A DNA stretch of 35,890 bases from JAWVZY01 sp033721955 (GTDB lineage Bacteria > Patescibacteriota > Minisyncoccia > Spechtbacterales > 2-12-FULL-38-22): contig JAWVZY010000003.1 of NCBI GenBank assembly GCA_033721955.1, positions 1-35,890 of the forward strand. The letters are read 5' to 3'. Position 1 is the first letter of the stretch; every line of letters starts with the position of its first letter. Below the pieces are notes generated by a model. It saw nothing but the letters and a program-made list of their open reading frames with translations, did no database searches and was not told where the DNA came from. Below are positions 1 to 8,171 of the stretch, in pieces. The position numbers and the translations under genes were made by a program.

Positions 1-1
1 A

Positions 2-1120
2 TACCGATATAGTGAAGCGGGTGCTGAAACAGATGTAGGAACCGCAACTTGCGGTAGCCAATTTACCGACGGTACCACAAATGTTCAATTTACAATTGGA
101 GGCAATGGGTCGGTTACAGGAGGCGATGCATATAGCTTTATGGCATGGAAGGGCGCAACAGATGCAAACACTCAAAAAACCCTCCAATTCCAACAGGATG
201 CAGACACCCTTACCGTAGGCGCAGGGGAGACCTTAGAGCTTAAGGGTCAAACTTCAAGCACAAGTCCCACTATAGTAAACCATGCAGGTGCAGGAACAGA
301 GGGTTATTCCATAATTTCCGCAGGAGGTACCATTGACTTCAACGGAGTGGACTTCGATGAAATGGGAGGTACGGGGCAAACCATAGGAGTTGATTTGCAG
401 GCAGGTACTACAGTTACCGAGTTTAGCGGCCTTAATTTTGACAACTATGCTTCCGCAGAAACCACAGCCGCGTATGTGGGCGTGGTAGATAGTGTAATTT
501 CAGCTAACAGCACATTTACCGCACTTGTATTTGATAACACAACCTCAAATGCTGTATATAATGTAAATCTTTTAGATACAACTACGTGTACAAATGAGTG
601 GCTTTTCCAGAGTTCGGGAACTTTAGGTGGCGCTACAAATGGTGAGACAAATGACAATGATGATGGAGATGGCTCATGCGGCTCATCCAATAATGGAGCT
701 CTCCAGTGGGAGGATACAGTGTTTGTGTATATTACCGCCGGTACCTATAATAATTTAGAGATACACCCCGGAAGCATTGACCATATTCTGGGAACTGCAG
801 GTGGACAAACAATAACCTCACAGGGATATGCTGAAGTTGGAGACGGCACCACAACCGGAACTGCAAGGGCAGATACTTACGATACATTATTTGATATACA
901 GGATAATTTCTTAATAGATACAAATGCTACATTTATAGCATCATCTGCTTCAAGCTTGTCGGTTGCGGCAAACTGGACAAATAACGGAACATTTAACGCG
1001 AATTCAGGAACGGTTGAATTTGATGATGCTTCAAAAACAACTATTCTTGCCGGTGCCACAACATTCTATAATTTTCTTTCAACCGCGGCTGGAAATACTC
1101 TAAACTTTACTGCCTCATAA
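2..1120 (+). CDS. Large surface protein, 5' fragment (partial, ends at in-frame TAA)
   Basis: The frame is open from base 2, so the true start lies left of the window. 372 codons precede a TAA at 1118-1120. The protein is rich in Thr, Ser, Asn, Gly and Asp with very little Lys, typical of extracellular beta-rich repeat proteins. Short repeats of the form NWTNNGTFNANSGTVEFD followed by TTFYNF near the end are a pattern I associate with very large Patescibacteria surface proteins. The same frame continues without another stop from 1121 to 3052, and the domain that the TAA interrupts occurs intact further on (around 2270-2590). The fragment therefore looks like the upstream part of one gene of more than 1000 codons. 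Function unknown; a surface coat or adhesion role is inferred. Confidence 0.7.
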   Translation, partial: YRYSEAGAETDVGTATCGSQFTDGTTNVQFTIGGNGSVTGGDAYSFMAWKGATDANTQKTLQFQQDADTLTVGAGETLELKGQTSSTSPTIVNHAGAGTEGYSIISAGGTIDFNGVDFDEMGGTGQTIGVDLQAGTTVTEFSGLNFDNYASAETTAAYVGVVDSVISANSTFTALVFDNTTSNAVYNVNLLDTTTCTNEWLFQSSGTLGGATNGETNDNDDGDGSCGSSNNGALQWEDTVFVYITAGTYNNLEIHPGSIDHILGTAGGQTITSQGYAEVGDGTTTGTARADTYDTLFDIQDNFLIDTNATFIASSASSLSVAANWTNNGTFNANSGTVEFDDASKTTILAGATTFYNFLSTAAGNTLNFTAS

Positions 1121-3052
1121 ACATTTACGCTTGAGGGCCTCTTTACAATTACGGGCCAGAGTGGAAATCAAATTGCTATAAACTCTACAGATGATGATGC
1201 AAGCCCAACTCAATGGCTTGTAAATCACCAGGGTACAGAGGATGTAACTTATGCCAGTGTTAAAAATTCGGGCTGTGATCCGGCATCTACAGATATCGAC
1301 CTTACAGATGGCACCTCAACAGATGAGGGTAATAACGACCCTTGTTGGGTATTTGAGGCAGGGTTTACAATTACAGGAACTCTCTACCAGACAGATGAAA
1401 CAAACCCCTATGATTGTTCAACGGATGGAGGAGATAACGATGTAGACCTGAAACTCAGCGTTGAGGGTGCAGCCGCAAGTACAGCTGTATGCTCTGCCTC
1501 ATCAGGCGCCTATACATTTACAAATGTTAGTGCGGCCGCAAACAGTACGATAACTATATGGGCAGACGGCAACACCACATTTACCGGAAGCTTAGCATAT
1601 TCTACAGACGGTAGTGCCATATCCAACGCAGATCTCTACCAGGACAGGGTAATTCTAAGAGATGATGATAATTCAAATATAGCAACCACAGATCTTGCAA
1701 GCTGTGATAATGATACAGGTACCGGATGTACAGATACAGATATTGGCTTTACAGCAAACTCAGGCAATCTTGTTGTATCTGATGGCTTTGAGTTTCATGT
1801 ATGGACAGGAGATACATATACTCCGGGAGGAACTGTTACCACTTCGCCTTCAGGATCTGCAAGCTCAGCTGATGGAGATGTTCATATTTCATCATCTGCT
1901 ACGCTGGATATGGGCACAAATAATCTTTCTGTAGGCGGCGACTTTGATAATGACGGCACATTTTCAAAGACAGCAGCCCAGCTTACTACATTTACAGCAA
2001 CCGCCACTGGCCATACTATAAGTACCGGTTCCAGCGATTTTGATGACATTGATTTCAATGGCTCTGGTGGAGGTTGGACATTTTCTGATGCAAGCGACAC
2101 AATTGACGGTAACTTTACGGTAACCGCAGGTGCTTCAACTGCGCCATCGGGCACGCTTACGGTAGGTGGCAACTTTAATGATGAGGTAACAGGAGGTGGT
2201 TTTGCTCATAATTCAGGAACTGTGGCATTTGGCAGCGGCGACCATAATATTGGAGGCGCTACTACAGCGGGAGGTGATTTTGTTACATTTAATAATTTTA
2301 CAGCTCAATCCGCCGGCTCAACCCTTACATTTGAGGTTCCCGGAGGAAATAATGGTGAAATAAGAATAGAGGGCGCATTTACCGTAGAGGGAGCAAGTGG
2401 AAATGATATACAAATAAGATCATCAAGCGGCAGCACTCAGTGGCTTATAGACCACCAGGGAACTGAAAGTGTACAGTATGCTACAATAACTGATTCGGGC
2501 TGTGCTACGGGCACAACAAATATATCACTGGATAGCACAAGTACAAATGGCGGCAACACCGATCTATCCTGTTGGCTTTTCCCCGCTGCATCATTTACTC
2601 TAAATACCACTTCAATTTCATTGCCTATGAACAGCGGTAATACATTTACGGCAAGCGCCAATAACACCCTTACCGTGCAGAGTCAGAGCGAAAATGGCTT
2701 CGATGTATTTGCCTATCAAACACAATTCTTAACTGAACCCTCAACCTCAAATACCATACAGGACTGGAGCGGAACTTATGAGAGCCCAACTGCCTGGACG
2801 GGTAATTGTACAGATAATGGTGAATGTGGATGGGGTTATAATACTGACGATACTGATATCGGCTTTGGTTCTAATTATGCCGCCTTTGCCCCCGCTTCAG
2901 ACGCTCCCGGTGATTCAATATCAAAATCTACAACCGATACCGACCTTACAGATGATGTTGTCATAATTAATTACAAAACTTCGGTACTTAGCTCACAGCC
3001 CGCGGGAGAATACCTGACAACGATAGTTTACATTCTAACGCCAACGTTCTAA
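1121..3052 (+). CDS. Large surface protein, 3' part (same frame after the TAA) with C-terminal anchoring domain
   Basis: 643 sense codons continue the previous frame. The only ATG start I see in this stretch is at 1910, and I found no in-frame GTG or TTG before it, so an independent gene would begin there and lose about 260 codons of clearly homologous sequence. Visible units are a VWTGDTYTPGGTVTT motif, then GGDFDNDGTF and GGNFNDEVTGGGF strand repeats, and a second copy of the QWL-(V/I)-(N/D)-HQGTE unit that also follows the TAA. The last ~150 residues form a distinct domain with QSENGF, GWGYN, QPAGEY and a terminal Thr-Pro-Thr-Phe. It is shared with the end of the protein at 27397-28575. 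The gene lies 11 bases before a DUF916-like anchor gene, probably cotranscribed. Secreted and surface-located by inference. Confidence 0.75.
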   Translation, partial: TFTLEGLFTITGQSGNQIAINSTDDDASPTQWLVNHQGTEDVTYASVKNSGCDPASTDIDLTDGTSTDEGNNDPCWVFEAGFTITGTLYQTDETNPYDCSTDGGDNDVDLKLSVEGAAASTAVCSASSGAYTFTNVSAAANSTITIWADGNTTFTGSLAYSTDGSAISNADLYQDRVILRDDDNSNIATTDLASCDNDTGTGCTDTDIGFTANSGNLVVSDGFEFHVWTGDTYTPGGTVTTSPSGSASSADGDVHISSSATLDMGTNNLSVGGDFDNDGTFSKTAAQLTTFTATATGHTISTGSSDFDDIDFNGSGGGWTFSDASDTIDGNFTVTAGASTAPSGTLTVGGNFNDEVTGGGFAHNSGTVAFGSGDHNIGGATTAGGDFVTFNNFTAQSAGSTLTFEVPGGNNGEIRIEGAFTVEGASGNDIQIRSSSGSTQWLIDHQGTESVQYATITDSGCATGTTNISLDSTSTNGGNTDLSCWLFPAASFTLNTTSISLPMNSGNTFTASANNTLTVQSQSENGFDVFAYQTQFLTEPSTSNTIQDWSGTYESPTAWTGNCTDNGECGWGYNTDDTDIGFGSNYAAFAPASDAPGDSISKSTTDTDLTDDVVIINYKTSVLSSQPAGEYLTTIVYILTPTF

Positions 3053-3063
3053 TATAGTATATT

Positions 3064-4080
3064 ATGAAAAAATTTCTGATATTTTTTACCATTTTATTGT
3101 TTGCCTCTACCTCTTCAGTTAATGCTGAAGAGGTTGGTCTTGCCGCCACCCAAAACTTATTTGATATTGAAATTTTTTCAGGCAATTCATACGAGGGGGA
3201 AATAACCGTGTTTAATCAATCCGATAACCTTGCTTTGCCTGTGGGAGTTAAGCTTAATCTTTGGAATTTAAGTGAAAATACTGATGATATTGAATTTATA
3301 CAGGCAGAGGAGGCATTAAATGCTACAAAGTGGTTTAGCTTTGAAGAGGGTACAGAGTTTTTACTTACAGAAAAAGATACAAGCGAAGAGGCAAAAACAA
3401 TTCCCTTTACCATAAATGTTCCCCAAGATACACCTCCGGGCTCATATTTTGTCATGATGCGTTTTGAGGCAATAATACCGCCGCATTATTTTGAAGAGAC
3501 AGGCCCCAGAACTATTCCTGAAGTTGGTGTACTTTTCTTTATACGTGTAGTAGATCTTTCACTTGAAGGTGAGCGTATTAATTATTCAGCACAGATAGTA
3601 GCACTTGAGCCAAAAGACAAGGACCCCCTGCCTCTTACTGCCAGCTTAATTCCTTTACCAAGGGCTGAGGCGGGCGTTTTCGAGGATATGGTGCGTGAAA
3701 TTACAGCAAGCGTGCAAAATGATGGCATTTACCATTTCACTACTGAAGGGTTCATAGAGGTAAAAAATATGTTTGGTACAAAAATAGCTACTGCTGATTT
3801 GCCTAAAAAAATAATGATGCCCGGTCGTGTACGCAGTTTTGACGTTGAGATACTGGCAGAGGAGAGTTTTTGGCAGAGAAATTTCCGCCTTGGTCCTTAT
3901 AGCGCGACAATGCTTTTAACTGTACCCGAACATAAACAGCCCATAGTTCGCACCATGACTTTTTGGACATTTCCGTGGAAAGCTCTCGCTTTAGTTGTAA
4001 TTATGTTATTATTAATAACAGAGTTTAGAAACCGAATATTTAAGGCAATTAAAGTATTAACTTCAAAACAATATGAGTAA
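3064..4080 (+). CDS. DUF916-like membrane-anchored surface protein (WxL-interacting-protein-like)
   Basis: 338 residues: signal peptide (about 1-21, ending VNA), a beta-rich exterior, and one C-terminal membrane helix (about 305-322) with a short basic tail. The N-terminal part shows the DUF916 style: a sentence of the form GNSYEGEITVFNQSDN, then NVPQDTPPGSYFVMM around residues 118-133. The second half carries NMFGTKIATADLPKKI and ends FWTFPWK before the helix. The protein at 28761-29750 has the same order (DMFGREVAREEIP, then FWVIPWT and helix), so the two are paralogs. In Gram-positive bacteria, DUF916 proteins are membrane partners of WxL surface proteins. Here too each copy sits directly after a surface protein with the TPTF-ending domain. 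The role as its anchor is inference. It overlaps the next gene by 8 bases. Confidence 0.75.
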   Translation: MKKFLIFFTILLFASTSSVNAEEVGLAATQNLFDIEIFSGNSYEGEITVFNQSDNLALPVGVKLNLWNLSENTDDIEFIQAEEALNATKWFSFEEGTEFLLTEKDTSEEAKTIPFTINVPQDTPPGSYFVMMRFEAIIPPHYFEETGPRTIPEVGVLFFIRVVDLSLEGERINYSAQIVALEPKDKDPLPLTASLIPLPRAEAGVFEDMVREITASVQNDGIYHFTTEGFIEVKNMFGTKIATADLPKKIMMPGRVRSFDVEILAEESFWQRNFRLGPYSATMLLTVPEHKQPIVRTMTFWTFPWKALALVVIMLLLITEFRNRIFKAIKVLTSKQYE

Positions 4081-4765
4081 TAAATTAAAAATTGTATTTA
4101 TATCCTGCCTTTTATCTCTTATTGCATTTGGTGTTTTCGCTCAGCAAAGCCAGCCAAACATTGAGATTATAAGTCCGGCTGATGACGCTGTATTTCCTGA
4201 TGGAAGTGAATTAACGCTTTCCTACAGAGCTGAAAACTTTTCTTTTGTTGATTTTAAAAACAATCGTGAACCTTTTCCCGGAAATCCTAACGCAGGCCAC
4301 GCTCATTTTTGGGTAATTCCGGCTGATTTTGAAGGAGAATTAAACCATGATGCCGCCGAGAAACTACTCGATGATTTTAGGCCTGAAACCTTTTCGGTTG
4401 ACGGAGAGGGGGAGTATAAGGTGGTAATCGAACTTACTCAAAATCACCACAAATCATTTGACCCGCCTGTGCGGGATGAGGTTAATTTTTGGGTAGGTAG
4501 CGGACCTTCTGCGGGTGGAGAAATATTTAGCGCTCTTCAAGGCTCAGGGCCCCTATATAAATATTCAGCATTAGTTCTTCTTGGCTTACTTATAGCTTAT
4601 GCCGGATTTAAGGCCTATAAAAAATTTCGCTATAAAAAGAAGGTAGAAACTGCAAATGAAGGACTTCCTTTAAGTGATCCCGGAGGCCAAAAAACAGAGG
4701 ATACATCTACCGTAAGCTCAATAGAAGGTGAAAGTGACAATAATAGCAATTCTTCGGAGAACTAA
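4073..4765 (+). CDS. Secreted membrane-anchored protein with histidine-rich DUF4399-like domain
   Basis: 230 residues with a signal peptide (about 1-24, ending VFAQ), an extracellular domain, a membrane helix (about 163-181), a Lys-rich stop-transfer stretch and a polar Ser/Asn/Glu-rich cytoplasmic tail. The extracellular domain has GHAHFWV near residue 75 and LTQNHHKSFDPPV near residue 122. This spacing of a GH-H motif and a later HH-PP motif resembles DUF4399-type domains, and the histidines could bind metal, but I cannot confirm the family. It starts inside the stop of the DUF916-like gene (ATGAGTAA overlap) and is followed by a terminator, so it closes this surface operon. Function unknown. 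Confidence 0.65.
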   Translation: MSNKLKIVFISCLLSLIAFGVFAQQSQPNIEIISPADDAVFPDGSELTLSYRAENFSFVDFKNNREPFPGNPNAGHAHFWVIPADFEGELNHDAAEKLLDDFRPETFSVDGEGEYKVVIELTQNHHKSFDPPVRDEVNFWVGSGPSAGGEIFSALQGSGPLYKYSALVLLGLLIAYAGFKAYKKFRYKKKVETANEGLPLSDPGGQKTEDTSTVSSIEGESDNNSNSSEN

Positions 4766-4786
4766 TTGAAGATAAAATAAGATAAT

Positions 4787-4817
4787 AAAAAAGTAATCTA
4801 CACAAGATTACTTTTTT
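4787..4817 (+). terminator. Rho-independent terminator after the first surface operon
   Basis: Stem GTAATC (4793-4798) and GATTAC (4806-4811) around a 7-base loop, flanked by six A on the left and six T on the right (4812-4817). It lies 22 bases after the stop at 4765. Confidence 0.75.
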
Positions 4818-4835
4818 ATATACTTTATCGTATAG

Positions 4836-4851
4836 TATAATAATACATAGT
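4836..4851 (+). promoter_or_regulatory. Probable promoter (-10 box) just upstream of the glycan locus
   Basis: A perfect TATAAT at 4836-4841 follows the terminator and lies 10 bases before the ATG at 4852. No good -35 hexamer is visible, only T-rich sequence from the terminator. A start site about 7 bases after the box would leave a leader of only a few bases. Confidence 0.4.
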
Positions 4852-5040
4852 ATGCGGTTATTTTATGAGACAATTGAATGGAGAATAATAGCTATAATAA
4901 TTACCTTCGCAGTTACCTATATTTGGACCGGTAAAGTGTTAGAATCGGGGGTTTTTGCCCTTGTTTTACAGGGAATAAAAGCTGTTGTTTTTTATTTTTG
5001 GCTTAAATATAGAGAACCAAAATTGAGAACAGATAAATAA
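4852..5040 (+). CDS. Small DUF2061 membrane protein
   Basis: 62 residues, almost entirely two membrane helices, beginning MRLFYETIEWRI with a TYIWTG motif near residue 22. This matches the DUF2061 family, small two-helix inner-membrane proteins of unknown function. The next gene begins with a clear copy of the same domain (MKLFAETIQWRI, TYFWTG), so this is a stand-alone paralog of that N-terminal membrane module. It is the first gene of the glycan locus, 6 bases before the next. A role as partner of the fused enzyme in the membrane is inference. Confidence 0.75.
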   Translation: MRLFYETIEWRIIAIIITFAVTYIWTGKVLESGVFALVLQGIKAVVFYFWLKYREPKLRTDK

Positions 5041-5046
5041 ATATAA

Positions 5047-6885
5047 ATGAAACTGTTTGCAGAAACAATTCAATGGCGCATTATAGCTATCTTGCTTACT
5101 CTTGGAGTTACTTATTTTTGGACGGGAAGCGTGGTTGAAGCAACCGGCTTTACCGCTGTTTTAGAGCTTGTAAAAATGACAAGCTATTATTTGTGGCGCA
5201 GGTTTGTTGAGTGGCGTAGAATTAAAACAGAAGAGAGCTTGCCTGTATTAAAGCTTTCAGACGATAAGCTGACTGACGCTATCAATTTAGGCAGGGGAGT
5301 GTATAGCCCGCTTGAAGGGTTTTTGGGTAAGGAAGATTTTGAAAGTGTTGCCCGCAACATGCGCCTGAAAAATGGCAAGGTATGGCCTATACCTATAACT
5401 TTAGATATACGCGAAGATGAATACAACAGAATAAAAACAAAAAAAGATATAGCTTTGGCGGATCAGAGTTCAAAAATAATAGCACTTTTACATAATGTAG
5501 AGATATATAAATACGATAGAAAATTTTTTGCTGAAAATGTCTTTGGCACAAATGATAGGGCTCATCCGGGCGTAGATGCTGTATATAAAATGGGTAAATA
5601 CCTTGTAGGCGGCAAGGTTGAGCTTATAAATAGTACCGACTTCACTACCGATTATAAGCGGTACTACCCGTATCCTGAATATAATTTTACGCCCGAACAG
5701 ACCCGCAAAGTGTTTAAAGAGAAGGGCTGGAATAGTGTGGTTGCTTTTCAGACAAGAAATGTTCCACACAGAGGACATGAATTTTTACAAAAAGCTGCAC
5801 TTGCAAAAACTGATGGACTTTTTGTTCAGCCCGTAATAGGAGAGAAAAAGATAAGCGATTTTAAGGATGAGTATATATTGGGAGCATATGAAGTACTTTT
5901 AGATAAGCACTACCCAAAAGATAAGGTCATGCTTGGTATTTTGCCTCTGAAAATGCGTTATGCGGGACCAAGAGAGGCTGTGATGCATGCATTAATTCGT
6001 CGTAATTACGGTTGCACGCATTTTATAGTGGGGAGAGATCATGCCGGTGTGGGTAATTATTACGGCCCTTATGATGCACAGGAAATATTTAATAATTTTG
6101 ATAAAGATGAGATAGGTATTGAGGTTATGACATTTCCCGAGGTGGTATATTGCCAAAAGCAAAATGAACATGTATTTAAAGACGCTGAATGTTGTGATAG
6201 CGGGGAACACCTAAGTTTTAGCGGAACCAAGATAAGAGAAATGATACAGAATAAAAAACAACCTCCCTTGTATTTGATGCGTCCTGAAGTGTATAATTTA
6301 TTAAGACAGAGCAATAACACTTTTGTAGATAAAATGTATAACGATCCTAAATTTAAAGAACAAAGCGGTTTTGTATTGTGGTTTACGGGACTTTCGGGCG
6401 CGGGTAAAACTACATTAGCAAATGCTGTACATGATCGCCTTAAAGAAGAGGGATATCGCCTTGAACGCCTTGATGGTGATATTGTGCGCGAGCATTTAAG
6501 CGCAGATCTCGGTTTTACAAAGGAAGATAGGGAGGAAAATATACGCAGAGTGGGTTTTGTAGCTAAGATGCTTAGTCAAAATGGTGTTGGTGTTCTTGCT
6601 TCATTTATCTCACCTTATCGCCATCAGAGGGCGAAACTAGCATCTGATATGAATAATTTTATAGAAGTTTATTGTAATGCTCCTCTTGAGGTGTGTGAGG
6701 CGCGGGACGTGAAGGGGCTTTATGCTAAGGCGCGCGAGGGAGAAATAGAAAACTTTACAGGTATTTCCCATCCCTATGAACATCCTGAAAATCCTCATAT
6801 TGAACTTGACACGCATAAAAATTCAGTTGGTGAATGCGCCGATCAAATCGTTAATTATTTGGAAGAGAATAATTTAATTAAATGA
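5047..6885 (+). CDS. Membrane-tethered PAPS synthase: DUF2061 + ATP sulfurylase + APS kinase
   Basis: 612 residues in three parts. Residues 1-55 are a two-helix DUF2061 module. About 65-425 is ATP sulfurylase (Sat), with a PUA-like N-terminal region and the catalytic motif QTRNVPHRGHE at 235-245 (H241 and H244 are the nucleotide-binding histidines), VGRDHAG at 328-334 and FSGTKIREM near 398. About 440-610 is APS kinase (CysC) with P-loop GLSGAGKTT at 448-456. Together they convert sulfate and 2 ATP to PAPS. The membrane domain would hold the enzyme at the inner membrane. A sulfotransferase lies two genes downstream, which points to PAPS use in sulfation rather than assimilation. No reductase genes are visible. 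The stop overlaps the next start (ATGA). Confidence 0.93.
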   Translation: MKLFAETIQWRIIAILLTLGVTYFWTGSVVEATGFTAVLELVKMTSYYLWRRFVEWRRIKTEESLPVLKLSDDKLTDAINLGRGVYSPLEGFLGKEDFESVARNMRLKNGKVWPIPITLDIREDEYNRIKTKKDIALADQSSKIIALLHNVEIYKYDRKFFAENVFGTNDRAHPGVDAVYKMGKYLVGGKVELINSTDFTTDYKRYYPYPEYNFTPEQTRKVFKEKGWNSVVAFQTRNVPHRGHEFLQKAALAKTDGLFVQPVIGEKKISDFKDEYILGAYEVLLDKHYPKDKVMLGILPLKMRYAGPREAVMHALIRRNYGCTHFIVGRDHAGVGNYYGPYDAQEIFNNFDKDEIGIEVMTFPEVVYCQKQNEHVFKDAECCDSGEHLSFSGTKIREMIQNKKQPPLYLMRPEVYNLLRQSNNTFVDKMYNDPKFKEQSGFVLWFTGLSGAGKTTLANAVHDRLKEEGYRLERLDGDIVREHLSADLGFTKEDREENIRRVGFVAKMLSQNGVGVLASFISPYRHQRAKLASDMNNFIEVYCNAPLEVCEARDVKGLYAKAREGEIENFTGISHPYEHPENPHIELDTHKNSVGECADQIVNYLEENNLIK

Positions 6886-8171
6886 GAGGAAAGATAAAAT
6901 CTTTATGGGCTAATCGTGTGATTCGCGGTGGTAGCGCTTTATACATAGGAGGCATTTTGGTAAATGTCTTTAATTATTTTTATAGAGTTGCTATGGGCAG
7001 AATGATGAGCCCTGCTGATTTTGGAGAGGTTATTGCCTTGATATCTCTTATTATGATATTAACTGTTCCCTCCACACCCTTGCATTCGGCGGGGGTTAGG
7101 TTTACATCTGAATTTAAGGCAAAAGGCCAGTTATCAAAAATAAAAAGTTTAATAGTCCGCCTAACGGGTTTTGTAACTTTAATAGTATCTGTATTTGCGG
7201 TTCTTGCCATAATACTTGCCGAACCTCTGCAGCAATTTTTAAGCATATCTTCGTTACCTGTATTTTATGTTTTTGTAATATCTATTGCCTTGCTTACAAT
7301 TTCAAGTGTGAATAGAGGAGTTTTGCCCGGACTTGAACGTTTTAAAAAAACTGCCGCAATGATAACTGTAGAGGGCGCTGTTAAGTTTTTTGCAGCTGTT
7401 TTATTGGTTTCTGCGGGCTTTCAGATAGTAGGCGCTCTTAGCGCTGTTGTTATATCGGTCGCTATACTTATTGCTATGTCATTTTATTATTTGAAAGATA
7501 TCCTTAAAGTAAAAGGTGATGGCCATTTTAGCGTAGATAGCAAGGTACTGGCATATATGTTTTTTGCGTTTCTTTCATTTTTATTTTTGAACATTATTTT
7601 GAATTCAGATGTTATTTTGGTTAAGCGCTATTTTAGCGCTGATGATGCAGGTCTTTATTCTGCGATATCTACAGTGGGCAGAATAGTATTTATAGCAGGT
7701 ACCGCGCTTGGAGGTATAATGTTTCCCATTGTACGTCGTAAAAAAGATACCGGAGAAAATTATTTTAAACCCTTTGCTATTACAGTAGCTTTAATTTTGG
7801 CAATAACTATACTTGCTTCAGCATTTTTATTTTTATTCCCGGAATTTACCATGCAGCTGCTTTTTGGGGGAAAATACCTTGAGGGAGCTTCTATATTGGG
7901 TTATTATGGCGTTGCAATGGGTCTTATAGCAGTAATTTTTATCTCAAGCTCTTTCTTTTTGGCTGTAGATAAATTTTCCTATCTGTACGGGCTTTTTGCA
8001 GCCAGCATGCTTCAATTAGTGTTAATAAAATTTTGGCACGCAAGCTTTTTAGATGTTATAAGGGCGTTGTTTATAAGTATAAGTTTATATCTATTATGGG
8101 CACTGATTCTCACTCTCACGCAATACAAAAGGGAGATAGAAAATATAAGGGTCAACAAAATAGCCACATAA
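6882..8171 (+). CDS. Polysaccharide flippase (Wzx/MATE-like oligosaccharide exporter)
   Basis: 429 residues with about 12 predicted membrane helices across the whole length and a short basic tail. The start, with GGSALYIGGILVNVFNY and then an RMMSPADFGEV segment near residue 40, is typical of the polysaccharide biosynthesis (PF01943-type) flippases that move polyprenyl-linked glycans across the membrane. The start ATG overlaps the stop of the PAPS synthase gene by 4 bases, suggesting coupled translation. It is the only flippase in the window. No polymerase of Wzy type is recognisable nearby, so whether it exports single repeat units or a longer glycan is open. Confidence 0.85.
   Translation: MRGKIKSLWANRVIRGGSALYIGGILVNVFNYFYRVAMGRMMSPADFGEVIALISLIMILTVPSTPLHSAGVRFTSEFKAKGQLSKIKSLIVRLTGFVTLIVSVFAVLAIILAEPLQQFLSISSLPVFYVFVISIALLTISSVNRGVLPGLERFKKTAAMITVEGAVKFFAAVLLVSAGFQIVGALSAVVISVAILIAMSFYYLKDILKVKGDGHFSVDSKVLAYMFFAFLSFLFLNIILNSDVILVKRYFSADDAGLYSAISTVGRIVFIAGTALGGIMFPIVRRKKDTGENYFKPFAITVALILAITILASAFLFLFPEFTMQLLFGGKYLEGASILGYYGVAMGLIAVIFISSSFFLAVDKFSYLYGLFAASMLQLVLIKFWHASFLDVIRALFISISLYLLWALILTLTQYKREIENIRVNKIAT

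Noticed and set aside
1118..1120. Stop-codon recoding as the reason for the in-frame TAA
   Set aside because: Known CPR recoding concerns UGA, not UAA, and TAA ends many genes here with normal lengths. UGA also ends genes (6883-6885, 22664-22666), so the standard code is in use.
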